The position numbers and the translations under genes were made by a program. The notes beneath the pieces are model-generated. The model did no database searches. It saw only the letters and a list, made by a program, of their open reading frames with translations, and was not told the DNA's origin. Below are positions 12,678 to 24,479 of a stretch of 64,000 nucleotides of DNA, piece by piece (position 1 is the first letter of the stretch; every line of letters starts with the position of its first letter). Location of the stretch: positions 10,006,501 to 10,070,500 of the forward strand of contig NC_066288.1 of NCBI RefSeq assembly GCF_905404315.1, read 5' to 3'. The DNA is from Leptidea sinapis. Taxonomy: Eukaryota > Arthropoda > Insecta > Lepidoptera > Pieridae.

Positions 12678-12916
12678 TTTTATCTACACTCATGCGTTAA
12701 ATCCGTTACAAAAGTTTCTAAAACAGTTAGCTTATTGCCAACATTAAAACACTCTTGTCCTAATAACCATTAGATCATCCAAACGAGTGTTGCAACGAAA
12801 TTCCAGCACTCGTTTGGATGATATTACGGTTACTAGGACTGGTTTATTTAATATTAGCAGTAAGCTAACTGTTTCAGAATCTTTTATCGAGGATTCATAT
12901 TGTGGGTGTAGATAAA
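12678..12916. mobile_element. Hairpin MITE, copy 1 (239 bp)
   Basis: Whole-element inverted repeat. Ends are TTTATCTACACTCATG and GTGGGTGTAGATAAA. Sub-arms are AAACAGTTAGCTTA (12721-12734) / TAAGCTAACTGTTT (12861-12874), and a perfect 16-bp core stem ATCATCCAAACGAGTG (12774-12789) / CACTCGTTTGGATGAT (12807-12822). No coding capacity, as expected of a foldback MITE. Confidence 0.85.
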
Positions 12917-13229
12917 GAATGCAACAGTTGATAATTAGGTATTAAAACACTCATGTGATACCCACATTCATCAAAGTATTGTCTATTCTTAAAATACTTA
13001 ATATATATAGTCAGACTACGGAACCCCTCTCGGGCGAGTGGCTTCGACCTCCACTTGATCTCGTTTGTTGATGTCGAGATAGGTGTGAACTGGGAACTAA
13101 CTGAGCTAGGGCTACGTCGTCCCGACAGACTTGCACCACCCTTAGTTCTAAGTAACGCGATGTCGCGACTCTCACGTTTATTATGTTTGGAAGCCATAGA
13201 CAATAACTGTCGTCCTATACCACCTTTTT
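12917..13229. other. Spacer after the MITE
   Basis: 12919-12970 (ATGCAACAGTTGATAATTAG and on) equals the start of the second hairpin after MITE copy 2. The GC-richer 13020-13200 is not recognised. Confidence 0.45.
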
Positions 13230-13530
13230 ACCAGTGGGAGGCTCCATTGCACAGGAAGCCGGCTAGATTATGGCTACCACAACGGCGCCTATTTCTGCCG
13301 TGTTTAAATATTACTGTGTTTCGGTCTGAAGGGCGTCGTAGCTAGTGAAATTACTGGGCAAATGAGTCTTAACATCTTATGTCTCAAGGCGCAACTGTAG
13401 TGCCGCTTCGAATTTTTGTGTTTTCTAAAAATCCTGAGTATTACTGCATTGTAATGGGCGTATACGTAGGTATTAAATACCATCAGCTGAACGTCCTGCT
13501 CGTCTCGTCCCTTATTTTCATAGAAAAAAA
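13230..13530 (+). repeat. SINE-like family A, copy 6
   Basis: Forward, full-length: ACCAGTGGGAGGCTCCATTG to TTATTTTCATAGAAAAAAA. A few bases are lost around CTCAAGGCGCAACTG. Confidence 0.94.
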
Positions 13531-13565
13531 CCACCTGGACGGACTGTCTGCTCTTCGAGGACCGA

Positions 13566-13799
13566 TTTTTTATGACAGTAAGGGACGAGACGAGCAGGAC
13601 GTTCAGCTGATGGTAATTGATACGCCCATAACAATGCAATGCCGCTCAGGATTCCTGAAAAACACAAAAATTCTCAACGGCACTACAATTGCGCTTATCA
13701 CCTTGAGAAATAAGATGATAAGTCTCATTTGCCCAGTAATTTCACTAGTTACGGCGTCCTTCTGACCGAAACAATAATGCTTACACATTACTGCTTCAC
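13566..13799 (-). repeat. SINE-like family A, copy 7, 5'-truncated
   Basis: Reversed. It runs from the tail (ATTTTTTATGACAGTAAGGG) to ACATTACTGCTTCAC, losing the first 70 bp of the element. It faces copy 6 tail to tail, 35 bp away. Confidence 0.93.
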
Positions 13800-14304
13800 C
13801 GGTTACTTCCTGCTTGCATCCTACACGTCTTGCGTCCATTATTACGGCGAACAATGAATGTACATAGATAAAATTAATCATAATGTCGAATAAATATTAA
13901 TATTGAATACAAAACAATAGAAATCTTCAAATTAAGTCTTGATAATATGTGACGCGAGGCATTTGTAGTCTTACTACAATACAGTTAGGTTGATAATCCT
14001 GCGAAAGTGGTTCGATCTCCCCAAATTTCCATTAATCTGTAGAATACAACCTCATTACATAATAAGAGCTCCAATAAATTTTTATCATCGTCAGCAGTTT
14101 AGAGATCACCCATCCTTGTCGCACCCGCGGCAGGTCGCGGCCTGTCGATGCTGCGTCCTGCTCGTTCACAGATTATGATAATGTCACCCGCGCTGAATAC
14201 AAATTGGGTCCTTATTTGCAACGAGTTATTAACAGCGGCCCGCGCTGTATCATAACGATTATATTAATATTTATATATAGTTGTGTACTTATTGTTGTAC
14301 ATAC
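13800..14304. other. Unannotated stretch with a GC-richer patch
   Basis: 14110-14250 (GCACCCGCGGCAGGTCGCGG, AACAGCGGCCCGCGCTG) is GC-rich, with ATTTGCAA and TAATG motifs. Possible regulatory element; no gene supported. Confidence 0.35.
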
Positions 14305-15090
14305 GATAAGATAAGATAAGATAAGATAAGATAAGATAAGATAAGATAAGATAAACTTTATTTGCATTGAATAGGTTTCATTACAAGATGGTATAGTACA
14401 AATGTTTACAGTTTGCTATTCAGCTCTATACAAAGCATGCAAATGTCAGAGATTTACAATTATTTATATAAATAAGAAATTTAAATATCCATGTGACAAT
14501 TCAAGAATTCACTTACATTATAATATACTGATGTCAATAGAATTTTTTTAAGAGTTAATCTAAATTTATATTCGGGTAAATTTTGTACACATTCGGGTAT
14601 TTTATTAAATAATTTAACACACATTCCGTATGCGTTACGTTGAAGCAATGAAGTACGTTGTGGTCTATCCAAAACCAGTGTATGACCATTTCTGGTGCAG
14701 CGTGTATGAACCTGTCTAACAGTTTTAAACAAATTTTTATGTATTTTAACGAACATGCATGCTTCCAATATATACATGCCAATTAGGGTTAATATATTCA
14801 GCTTATGAAATAGTGGCTTACAAGATTCGTACGGGGGGATACCTAATATAGCCCGAACACATTGTTTTTGTGCTACGAAAGCTCTTTGAAAATGAGTTGA
14901 TGAGCCCCATAATAATAAACCATATTTAAGATTCGAGGCTACGTAACCATGATAATGATGCTAAAAGAGCTACCTCCACAGATGCAGTTTGGTGTAATCT
15001 TGAAAGAACGTTATACTCGACGCCTATTTGCATTTAAAATTATTCCAATGAAAAGCCATTATTTCGAAGACACACTTGATATCATAATAA
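14305..15090 (-). pseudogene. Jockey-like LINE 3' end with (TTATC)10 tail
   Basis: Minus strand. From about 14957 to the stop at 14481 the frame is open: GYVASNLKYGLLLWGSS, RAFVAQKQCVRAILGIPP, LVLDRPQRTSLLQRNAYG and LFNKIPECVQNLPEYKF. One frame change upstream leads to RLHQTASVEVALLA. Read on the minus strand, the UTR ends AATAAAGTTTATC and then exactly ten 5-bp repeats (14305-14354, GATAA on the plus strand). A LINE ending in short tandem repeats rather than poly-A. Youngest-looking LINE coding remnant here; 5'-truncated. Confidence 0.87.
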
Positions 15091-15800
15091 TAATAATAAA
15101 AAAAAAATGTTTTAGTCCAGAGCACATAGGTAAGAAAGTGATACTTCTTTATCACATATCATTTTTCTACTATTTACAACTTCACAGAAATTGGGTTGAT
15201 AAGGCTTAAGAATTTTTTACAATTTTCAAATACAAATTTATTATTATAGACATGCAGACAAATAAGTATTTTTATTTTATCATTTTCAAACTAATATAAT
15301 ATTATTCTTTACGTCTCTATTCTGAACTTTGATAAAAAAACAAAATGGTGCGTAACCAAAAATCGTGACGACATTGCTATAGAATTTCTTTCATACGTCG
15401 ATTAAGAAGTATCACTTCAATAATTAAAAGGTATATTTGGTTCAAAATTTTTACAGAAATCTTATAATTAATGACAATATGGACATTAAGGAACTAAAAT
15501 TGTGTCTATTCAGCATTATGTTGGGAATTTTACTTCTCGATACCAGTTCTCTAGAGACACAGATTTCGAGAATTAAATATTTTTTAATTAAAATAGATAT
15601 CTAATCCCCCAAGTCTACTGCTACCATTAACATTGGTAATGAAAATCGGGAAAGTATCAGTAGGGTAGCTCACATCTTTTACTTTCAGCTAAGTTTTTTC
15701 ATTAATGAACTGAATTATGATAGTTTATAAGAAAAATCTTATCACAAATAAACATAGCCGAAATTAAACATGGATACAATTAAAACACAGTAATTGAGTT
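15091..15800. other. AT-rich stretch, nothing recognised
   Basis: No supported gene or repeat. Confidence 0.5.
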
Positions 15801-16085
15801 ACCAGTGGGAGGTTCCATGGCACAGGATGCCGGCTCGATTATGAGTACCACAACGGCGCCTTTTTCTGCCGTGAAGCAGTAATGTGTAAGCATTAGGTAC
15901 TGGGTTTCGGTCTGAAGCGCGCCGTAGCTAGTAAAATTACTGGGCAAATGAGAGTTAACATCTTATGTCTCAAGGTGACGAGCGCAGTTGTAGTGCTGCT
16001 CAGAATTTTTGGTGTTTTTCAAGAATCCTGAGCCGTACTGCAATGTTATGGGCAGGGCGTATCAATTACCATCAGTTGAACGTAC
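15801..16085 (+). repeat. SINE-like family A, copy 8, 3'-truncated
   Basis: Forward. The 5' end is intact (ACCAGTGGGAGGTTCC); it stops at ATCAGTTGAACGTACT, about 30 bp before the usual A-tail. Confidence 0.93.
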
Positions 16086-16249
16086 TTCATTCGCTCTGAT
16101 ATGCTTTAACACTAATAACTATAACATTTGAGGAACTTCCTCAATTACTTTCAGATTCCCGAGAAAAAACAATGTCAGTTAGGACATTGTTTTTTTACAA
16201 TTAGAGTATAGATGGTATAATTATATCCTTTTAATTTAAGCGAAGAGAT

Positions 16250-16720
16250 AAACGGTGTTTTAAAAGGCATAAAAGGCATTTATTTTCTCAAAATTGATTC
16301 CTTTACAATTCTTTTTGATGTCATTTCTAACGCCACCGCTTCGGAAACAAATGGCGCTCTGAGAGAATCTCCCAGCATTCTTTTTTTTGCGCTCTTTTTA
16401 ATGAAATATACAATATTGTACTGTCATTTCTATTGCTATAAAATAATCATAATCTTGTGCCAGGCTGTCGGATTACTTAGATATTCAGCTGTGGAGTAGT
16501 AGGATTTACGACAAAGCCATTTTTTAATAAAACATTTTTTTTAAAGACAATGCCTGAACAGTGGCTGGGATCTTATTATAAAAGTGTATACATTTATCCT
16601 TAAAGCTGTTATATATCTTATGAAGCCTACTAGAATTAGTTACAAGCAATCCCTTATCTCTACTGTTATTCAATATCAGTGTTAATCAATAGCCACACAA
16701 CAAAGTGCTCCGGAGGCCTT
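16250..16720 (-). pseudogene. LINE relic, RT C-terminus and tail
   Basis: Minus strand. RLHKIYNSFKDKCIHFYNK then IPATVQALSLKK is the C-terminal motif shared by Jockey/CR1-like LINEs. It is followed by a long worn UTR and the tail GAAATGACATCAAAAAGAAT ... AATAAATGCCTTTTATGCC. Related tails at 1235 and 20835. Clade not settled. Confidence 0.75.
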
Positions 16721-16821
16721 AAGAAGTTTTCAGTAAAAATCTTCTTCAAATAAATTAATAAACAACCGAGATAAAATTATGATGTCGCAGGTATGAAAAG
16801 TATATGTTATTTTAAAATATC

Positions 16822-16855
16822 CTTCTTTTTTGAAGTCGGTTAAAAATTTACCTAC
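16822..16855 (+). repeat. GAAGTCGG dispersed repeat fragment
   Basis: CCTTCTTTTTTGAAGTCGGT is the end of the repeat seen at 24480-24672. Confidence 0.5.
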
Positions 16856-17107
16856 GTTGGCCAATGAACGCTGAGTACAAGCGGTACGGGACGGACTTCT
16901 TGGGCCAGGATGGTGTCGTGTAGACCTTTTAAAACTCCATTAGCGACGAGAGGGGATTAGCATTTAGGTCGAACAATACGGTGAGAGAGCGGGTGGAGTA
17001 AGGAGCGGGAGGGGAGAGGGGACTGTCCACCTCCGCACTTGATCGTTTCTAAAACATAATTACTGCTCCCATTCAATGTCTTACTGGAGGGATTGTAGGA
17101 CACACAG

Positions 17108-17465
17108 CTACACACTTTTTTGATGGAAGAGAGGACAAATGAGCGTAAGGTCCACCTGATATTAAGTAATCACCACCGTCCACATTCTCCTGCAATACCA
17201 GAGGAATCACAAGAGCGTTGCCGGCCCTCCAAAAACGTTTAAGTATGTGTTTTTTTTAAAGGTACCCATGTCGTATTGTCGAAATGATGGAAGTTTTGAG
17301 GGAAGCGCCTTGTGCCATACACGACCAAAGGCCTTCGCTATGTCTAGGCTAACTGCCAGGCCTTACCCCATGCTTTCGATAGTCACCACCCATCTATGTC
17401 CAAGATCGCCCGCTGACCGACCATGGCGAAAGCCGTACTGTACGTAGGTCATATAATATGGTCCC
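17108..17465 (-). pseudogene. Internally deleted CR1/Jockey-type LINE (RT palm joined to C-terminus)
   Basis: Minus strand. QYGFRHGRSAGDLGHRWVV, one stop, then GLAVSLDIAKAFGRVWHKAL is the RT palm region, with the first catalytic Asp of LDIAKAF. It runs straight, in frame, into RQYDMGTFKK, the C-terminal motif of the same protein family, then the 3' UTR down to about 17108. The family normally has DRVWH where this copy has GRVWH. Confidence 0.8.
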
Positions 17466-20284
17466 GATTTAATATAATATTGTTCTATACATAGCGATGT
17501 CTGGTCCACGCATTATGCTCATGACGTTGCGCTACTTGCGGAGGCTGGATGTCCTTGTATCCTCCTTTTTTTTATTTAATGTTTGCATCCACTGTTGCCT
17601 GCTCTTGAGCTTCTTTTTTAAACGATTTAATTCCATTAATCAGGAATATTTGAGTATTTTGATGACGTAAATTTGCAAAGATTGTACGTTTTTTTTAAAT
17701 TATGAAGCTATCAATATCGTTTGATAAAAGAACAACAATCACTTTTTGCTACTTCGTCTCACTAAGCTTATCTTTTTCGAGAGGTGGTAAATGGTAAAAT
17801 GTATTATTTTGACAATACTTGGTTGTTACACGGGAAACTAGTCAAGGGCCATCACTTCACCTGGTCTTCTGGTGGTAAGTGGTGGCCCCTGCTCTGTCAC
17901 ACCCAGTGAGCTAGCTCTGTCATACTGAACCATAAAGAGTCAAAGCGATTCCTCATTCAGGTGATTTTGATGACAAGGTTAATGGGCAACGTTTAGTCGA
18001 ACATTAGGTACAATAAAATGAACCTTCATTATCTATTCGGGTCTAGTTCAGTTGGGCCGTTGCAGGGGGGGGGGGGGTCGCATGGGGGAGGAGGAATTGC
18101 CGCGAGGCTCGCGACGCCGACTTCATTGTTAATTTACTTTCGTTCCAAACCTCGCAGTGACAATCGTTGTTAAGCTGGTGACACAACGAGTGCAGCCATC
18201 CCAACCCATTCTACCAACACGCATGTGGTCTTCTTCACATTTCAACTTCACATGATGTCACTTTCTCTGTACAAATGCCTCATTTGTTGTCGAAAAAACC
18301 AAAAACAATGCTGTAATGATATACAAATTATGTATAAAAGTTTAGGAGTTCACTCAATTAGTCGTAGATTTCATTATTTAACTTTTATAACATTAACAAG
18401 CCCAAAATAAGTTTAAGTATCAAATAAAATAAAAAAACTTTTCATTTTCAGTAAAATAAATTCTAAGAATTGATACCCTGCCCCTTTTTCAAGTTGATGT
18501 TCAAGTTAGTCTGTATATATTACAGTAATAATATAATAAATAGTTAATAATTATTCTCATAAAATATAATAATAATATGTCATAATAGTAAAATAAATAA
18601 ACTTTAAACTAAATAATAAGCAACGTGTACCTAATAATTATCTTTGTGTTTATCGTTTGTACAATATAAATAAAAATATTATTATTTTTGTTAACAAAAC
18701 ACAGTCCTGGTGTGGCAGCAGCTTTATCGAAATCGCTTAATTCTGTCACCGTATGAATTCGCTATTTTCTTATTAAGCGCTACTGTGAGGCAATCCAGTG
18801 TTTAATGAGCGTGCTCGGGGTGCCGCGGGGTGAGGGCTGAGACGTTACTACATCACTAGCAGGCAATAAACGTGTGTTCCGTCCGGATCGTACCTACACG
18901 CTATCTATCGCCGAGCTGCGAATACTGATAAGACGCAGGTTCTATCCGGATACTAGACTCGCAGGACCGCAAGCCCAACGGTCACGACATTAAAACATGT
19001 ACGTTACTAGCTACATGACTTTATAATCACATTTAACTATGAACAAATCGCACATCTCTATAAATATTGATAAGTTTGTCTCAGTAAGCACAATCGTGTA
19101 TTTAGACTTATATTACCTACATTTTTTTTGTACAAAAAACATATATATTATTGTATTAGAATTGATACCCTCTTATGTACACACCTTTAATTGGCTTGCA
19201 TATCAGTCAATATTTTTTTTATTATATAGAATATTTACACTGTACTTTTTTGTATGTTAAGCTGCTGGTGGGTCAATAAATAAATAAATAAAAATAAACT
19301 ATGAAGATACAAAACAACCAAATTTCTAATAGTGTTAAAATAAACATTATCTATATTTTATTTGTATTAGTTAATAGTCATTACATTGAAGATATTGTTT
19401 ACTTATATACTTAAACTGTAGATCAATTTACACCTCTTCACTTTATTAGATTCTTCTTTTTTGGGATTATCTAGTTTCAATATCAGCTCTATGCCTGAAA
19501 CACAGGGTTACCTAGCTAGATATTAAGCAAGACTTTTGTATTATTATTTTATTTGCTAATTTAATATCATTTTATAAACGAATTGAATTAAAATTAAAAA
19601 TTGATTGATTGAACGTTTTGATAACATGAACACCGAGTCATGAACAGCTATTACTTACCACACGGTGAATCCTACTCCCATTTGCCAACGGTGGCACTGC
19701 GTTATATGAGTCTTCTACACACATAAAAGTAACACCTACCGTAACTTTAAATTACACTTAACTTACCGAATGATATCTTAATCAATGATATGTATCTACC
19801 TAGTATTATTTAATTACTTAGATAATTTGTCTAGATAGAGCCTCTTGCTGTTAGACAACCGATAAAAACAGGCCAGGAATATTAGTTTAGTGTTCGTAAC
19901 AAGCTACGCTTAAGTACTAAGCTAACTAATTGCTCTAAATAGAGGTTAAATCTAAACATAATATTTTTCGAGGTTTTCACAGCTGTCCATGTAGACGTGT
20001 AAATAGTCTGAGGTTAATTGTCAAAATTTGTAATATTACTTACTCTGTAAATCAAGAGCTGGTAAATGTTGCTGCAACAGTCTCTTACCGATGGAGGAGA
20101 CCACGTTCTTGCATATCACTATCACACAAAATATAACTTTCAAGGAGATTACTTTTTTTATATCTTTTCTACTCCTACACTTTTGTCTGTTTTTTTATCA
20201 GCCACGATGTCTTATATAAGTTCATACTTTATTGAGACTTTGCAAGATAACATTGTTTACTATACTTTAATGTCGTCATAAAAA
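17466..20284. other. Long gene-free stretch
   Basis: Mostly AT-rich. A G13 run lies at 18065-18077 within a G-rich patch. A GC-richer segment at 18780-18990 has no repeat match here. 17735-17800 contains a worn piece of the TTGACATTCATAAGTGT retroposon family (GCTACTTCGTCTCACTAAGC). No gene supported. Confidence 0.45.
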
Positions 20285-20695
20285 CACAGTTTTCTTGGTG
20301 CCACAGACAGATGTGTCTTCTACCGTATTTATCACGGGGAGCGTTCCGAAGAGCTGTTTCACCTGATTCCTACCGTCGAATTTCACCTTTGCACGACGCG
20401 CCACAAATTAGGATATCACCCCCACCATCTGGATGTGTGGCGGACCTCCACAGTGCGGTTTTCAAGGAGCTTTCTTCCACGTACTATAAAGCTGTGGAAT
20501 GTGCTTCCTTGTGCGGAGTTTCCGGGACGATACAACATGGGTACCTTCAAAAAAGCGCCTACACCTTCCTTTAAAGATGTCAACGCTCCTGTGATTCCTC
20601 TGATGTTGTAAGAGAATTTTGGTGGTGGTGATCACGTGGTGGTACCGGGTGAACCGTACGCTTTTTTTTCCTCCTTTTCCATAGAAAAAAACAAC
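20285..20695 (+). pseudogene. CR1/Jockey-type LINE C-terminus and 3' UTR
   Basis: Forward. Two frames together give FYRIYHGERSEELFHLIPTV-like sequence, HHLDVWRTSTVRFSRSFLPR and NVLPCAVFPGRYNMGTFKKA, the conserved end of this LINE protein. The UTR contains CTCCTGTGATTCCTCTG and ends CCTCCTTTTCCATAG. Frameshifted relic, best-preserved C-terminus of the family here. Confidence 0.85.
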
Positions 20696-20834
20696 TAAAT
20701 CTAGGTTAGGTTTGGTAGGTCCATAGAATGTTAGGAAATACGTAGTACATACTGTAATACATAAATATTATTTCCATGTTCAAATCATTCAAGTAAACAT
20801 TTTAATGTAAACCTTAGAAAAAAACACTTTAAAA

Positions 20835-20905
20835 ATTTATTATTAGAAATGAAATCAAAAAGAATTCTAAATTTAGAATGCCTTATGCCTTTTTATTGCT
20901 TTTTA
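20835..20905 (+). repeat. LINE 3' end fragment (GAAATGACATCAAAAAGAAT family)
   Basis: TTAGAAATGAAATCAAAAAG then AATTCTAAATTTAGAATGCC and TTATGCC match the tail of the LINE at 16250-16720 and the fragment at 1235-1310. Confidence 0.6.
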
Positions 20906-21274
20906 AATATATAATTTGCCAAGATGTTGATATACTCGTATTATACTCTGTAATTTTCACATTTCTCGTGATAGCTGTATGGGTGTACCTTTGTATTTTA
21001 CCATGCTTGCAGCATTCCTTGAAGTAAAACTATAACCAGAGATAAGTTAGGATATTTCCCGGCAACTTAAGCAGCAACTCAAAAACTTGTGGTTTTTGTT
21101 TGATTTAAAATTACCAACTCGTACAAAAATTATTGTCTGCAACACGTTGTATTACTAGTTTTCATAACAAGAACAAGAACCTATCTGGAACAATTTTTTT
21201 TTTTATTTTCCACATCAATGTCTGAGAGTCAGATGGAAGTAAGTGCTGCACTAACAATACGTCAGAGTCAAACT
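20906..21274. other. AT-rich spacer
   Basis: Nothing recognised. Confidence 0.5.
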
Positions 21275-21587
21275 ATTTTTTTATGAAAATAAGGACCACG
21301 ACGAGCAGGACGTTCAGCTGATGGTAATTGATACGCCCTGCCCATTACAATGCAGTGCTGGTTAGGATTCTTGAAAAACTCAAAAATTCTGAGCGGCACT
21401 ACAACTGCGCTCGTCACCTTGAGGCATAAAATGATAAGTCTCATTTGCCCAGTAATTTTACTAGCTACGGCGCCCTTCAGACCGAAACACAGTAATGTTT
21501 ACACATTACTGCTTTACGGCAGAAATATGCGCCATTGTGGTACCCATAATCTAGCCGGCATTCTGTACAAAGGAGCCTCCCACTGGT
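21275..21587 (-). repeat. SINE-like family A, copy 9
   Basis: Reversed, full-length, from a T7 run (A-tail) to GGAGCCTCCCACTGGT. Hairpin region slightly changed (GTGCTGGTTAGGATTC). Confidence 0.94.
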
Positions 21588-23434
21588 AAAACATGATCAG
21601 AAAACGTTAAACTCAAACTTAAGCTGCGCTCCTTCTAGTATAATATCTAAATTTCTCAGTAAACCATAAATTATTTTTCCCTTAGAAGTGCCAAATAGCT
21701 TCGAGATATTCTTGGTTGCCCGCTATCGCTCCCGCTGCCTCCTCCACTTGAGCCACTCACAGAACTGTTGAGCTATTCTGAACAACGACACTTTATTTCA
21801 TTCTTCTGTCAAAACATCTTCACCGTGAAACAAAAATAATTGCTCCCGACTCAAATGTTCAAGCAAAATTCGACCTTAAGCGGCCCGAATAGAGCATATT
21901 GTGAAGTCTCGAGTTTAATTGTAACCAAATAGCACAGTTCTCATAAAGACATATATAGTGCCAATTGGGTGGCTCTTCTCGCCGGTCCAAAATGCCCCGG
22001 GTGTTCTTACCTACTGTTTTTTAATCTTATATTAAATAGATACATAAAAACATATTATATTAAAATTGTAATTCAGTTATGGTTAACAATAGACAATAAC
22101 ATACCTGAGATTCCGACGCGAGATGGTCTGCAGCAGGTCTCCACTCATCCTCTAGGAACTCCTGGTGCTAAAGTGCGTGTTACTTCCTCTCGGCGTGTGT
22201 AGGTAAAAGATTTATAATTATTTTAATGCGAGGCGATTAGATCAATTTACTATAATATTATGCGTATATTGCGTACTGCGATTTGCGTGCGATCTGTATT
22301 GCTCGGTGACAATTTGGGTTATTAAGCGGCGCAAGAGACAACTTGCCTTAGATTAGCCACTCAGATGACAATGCGTCTGTTGTCTATGGTATCTCTCTAT
22401 TCTTTTTTCTAAAATTACAAGAAAAGAGAATAGATATTTACGGCACATCAACATCTAATATAAATGTGATAAAATAATATACAATATGTCGATAACTTAC
22501 TAAATTACTTATCGACCTAATATCTCATTTAAAATCTGATCCCACAGTAATGGTTATAGAAGCACTCTTAGTTATACATAATGGGATGTATCTGTTCTTA
22601 CAAATATTTTAATTGAATTTAATAACACTTTTAAAGGATTAAAACGCGTGTTATTTTAAATGTGTTTTTACATTACATTTTTGCGTAAAGTTAACATTTT
22701 TATTTTTATTATTATTTTATTTAACTCGACATTTGATGATTGTGATGAGTCAAAGATAGTATTTGTCAGAGTTGTCACAATGAAGTTTAGCGCCATTTAT
22801 TCCCTCGGAGGTGGTATTTGCTGTAGACAGATGGTTTTTGGCAAAATTTACTGACAGTGTCCTCTTCTTTTTTTGGAATGTGTAGTTGTTGGTTTTAATT
22901 TAGAGAATATTGGATCCCAGGTGTAAGATATTTTTTTGAATTAATTATTGAAACTTACATAAACTTGCGTTTAATGTGACGAACGGACCCTACTACTACC
23001 GGATGCCGTGGCATTGCTTGAGTGTTTCATATCAGACAGCTATACATTCGTTACAGATCCACAACCTTGAGAGATGGTAATCTGCAGTCGGTAGTTGGTA
23101 TTGAGAGTCCGCTGTTGTCGCGTCACTCGGGCCTCTCATTAGAGGCTTCAGAGTAACAATGCCCGCTTGCGAGTCTCTTGTCGCTCGACACTCGGCCCGA
23201 GCTGAACAAATGTCTGTTTGTCTTTCAAACGAGCCTCTTTATCGTAACGTAAAAAGAAAGCTTATTATGTGTGCGAGGTACGTGGCCATTAGGACTGGCT
23301 TGACTTATGTCGCCGGAGTGTGAATAATTCAGAACGCCCTCGGCTTTTGTTGACTCGCACTCTCCCGTACCCCAGAAAGTGGCTCAGACCAGAAATATTG
23401 AGATATCGTATTTAGTGAGGGAGAGTAGTTACAA
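21588..23434. other. Gene-free stretch with GC patches
   Basis: GC-richer patches lie at 21960-22010, 22100-22205 and 22980-23220. No repeat family recognised. The second patch includes the minus-strand exon candidate listed separately. Confidence 0.4.
22105..22148 (-). CDS. Possible first coding exon, minus strand
   Basis: On the minus strand an ATG (22148) opens MSGDLLQTISRRNL and runs into CTCAG then GTATGT, a strong donor, at 22105/22104. All frames are closed further upstream, which is compatible with a 5' UTR plus start. The surroundings are GC-richer. No protein family recognised and no partner exon seen. Chance remains likely. Confidence 0.2.
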
Positions 23435-23900
23435 ACTCAAATTCAAATATTTTTACTTATTGAACGTCAAAAACTACCACCCATTCAAAATAGACTACCT
23501 CAGACCTAAAAAGAACGGGCCCAAGAAACTCTGCTGCTGAAAACTTTTTTTATTATACTAATATGGATTACAATGGTATATCGAACAATAAACATTTATA
23601 TATTATGGAGCCTGAGGGTATTCCCAGTCTATGGTATCATTAATTAAATATTTTATGTCATAGTAACCTTTCCCACACAAATGTTTTTTAACATTTCTTT
23701 TAAATTTCGTATCACATTTGTTTTGTACATTTTCTGGGATCATATTGTAGAAGCATAGGTATACATCGCCCAATGAAAGACTTACTAGCTCGACCTAACC
23801 GACTAGTAGGCATAACAAATTTATGTTTGTTCCTCGTGATAACATTATCACAGTTTATTAGTCACAGTTTCTAGCAAATTCCTATGTCTATTCCAGTACA
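23435..23900 (-). pseudogene. Jockey-like LINE 3' end
   Basis: Minus strand; colinear with 37010-37540. The UTR tail AATATTTGAATTTGAG is at its low-coordinate end, then worn coding sequence (RLGRASKSFIGRCI is readable) with stops. 5'-truncated relic. Confidence 0.83.
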
Positions 23901-24479
23901 TGAACTGAGACGTGATTGAGTGACGTCGTTCGTGTAAGAAGGTATACTATTCCTGTCAGTAATCAGCCCGTTTCCAATTACTTTGATTTTATTGTTAGTA
24001 GTTTTAGTATTAATTACGATGGGTACTTACAAGAAAAATACATTTGTTATCGTTCATCTCATGGGTGTTTATTCGTAAATATTATACCGAGAAATGGATT
24101 AAAACACTGACAATATCAGTGACAAGTAGTCAACATTATATTTGACAATTTAGAAAATCAACTTTGAAATTTTCAATTAAATATTTTTTTCTTTATTTAA
24201 CAGTTAATTCATAATAATAACATAAAAAGCAAAATAATTTCATTTAATACACCTCTAATGCAAATCTTAATTAATAAAATACTATTAATTCTACGTTCTA
24301 CCTTTTATTGTTATGCATTAAATAGTATTCTTTGTGTGCCGTGTGCCTTAAACAATATAGATCCCTTATTTCACGTTAGCTATAAACGACAGGTAGCCTA
24401 AGACCTAAGATAATAATAATAAATAATCAATCTAAATGAAAACTCCTAAAAAAAGCAGAACACAAACTATAATAACATC
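23901..24479. other. AT-rich stretch, nothing recognised
   Basis: No supported gene or repeat. Confidence 0.5.

Noticed and set aside
13304..13881. Recurring open frames with LICPVISLATAPFRPKHSN-like peptides in many places
   Set aside because: They are the same frame through family A copies on either strand. The copies carry many indels and the frame is not kept, so this is repeat sequence, not a protein family.
14305..14354. Regular short repeats that might suggest a CRISPR-like array
   Set aside because: Pure 5-bp microsatellite with no spacers, at the tail of a LINE in a eukaryotic genome.
19659..19696. 38-nt minus-strand block between GCAG and GTAAGT
   Set aside because: Splice signals fit, but the acceptor has no pyrimidine tract and the block is too short to judge; such matches are expected by chance in 64 kb.
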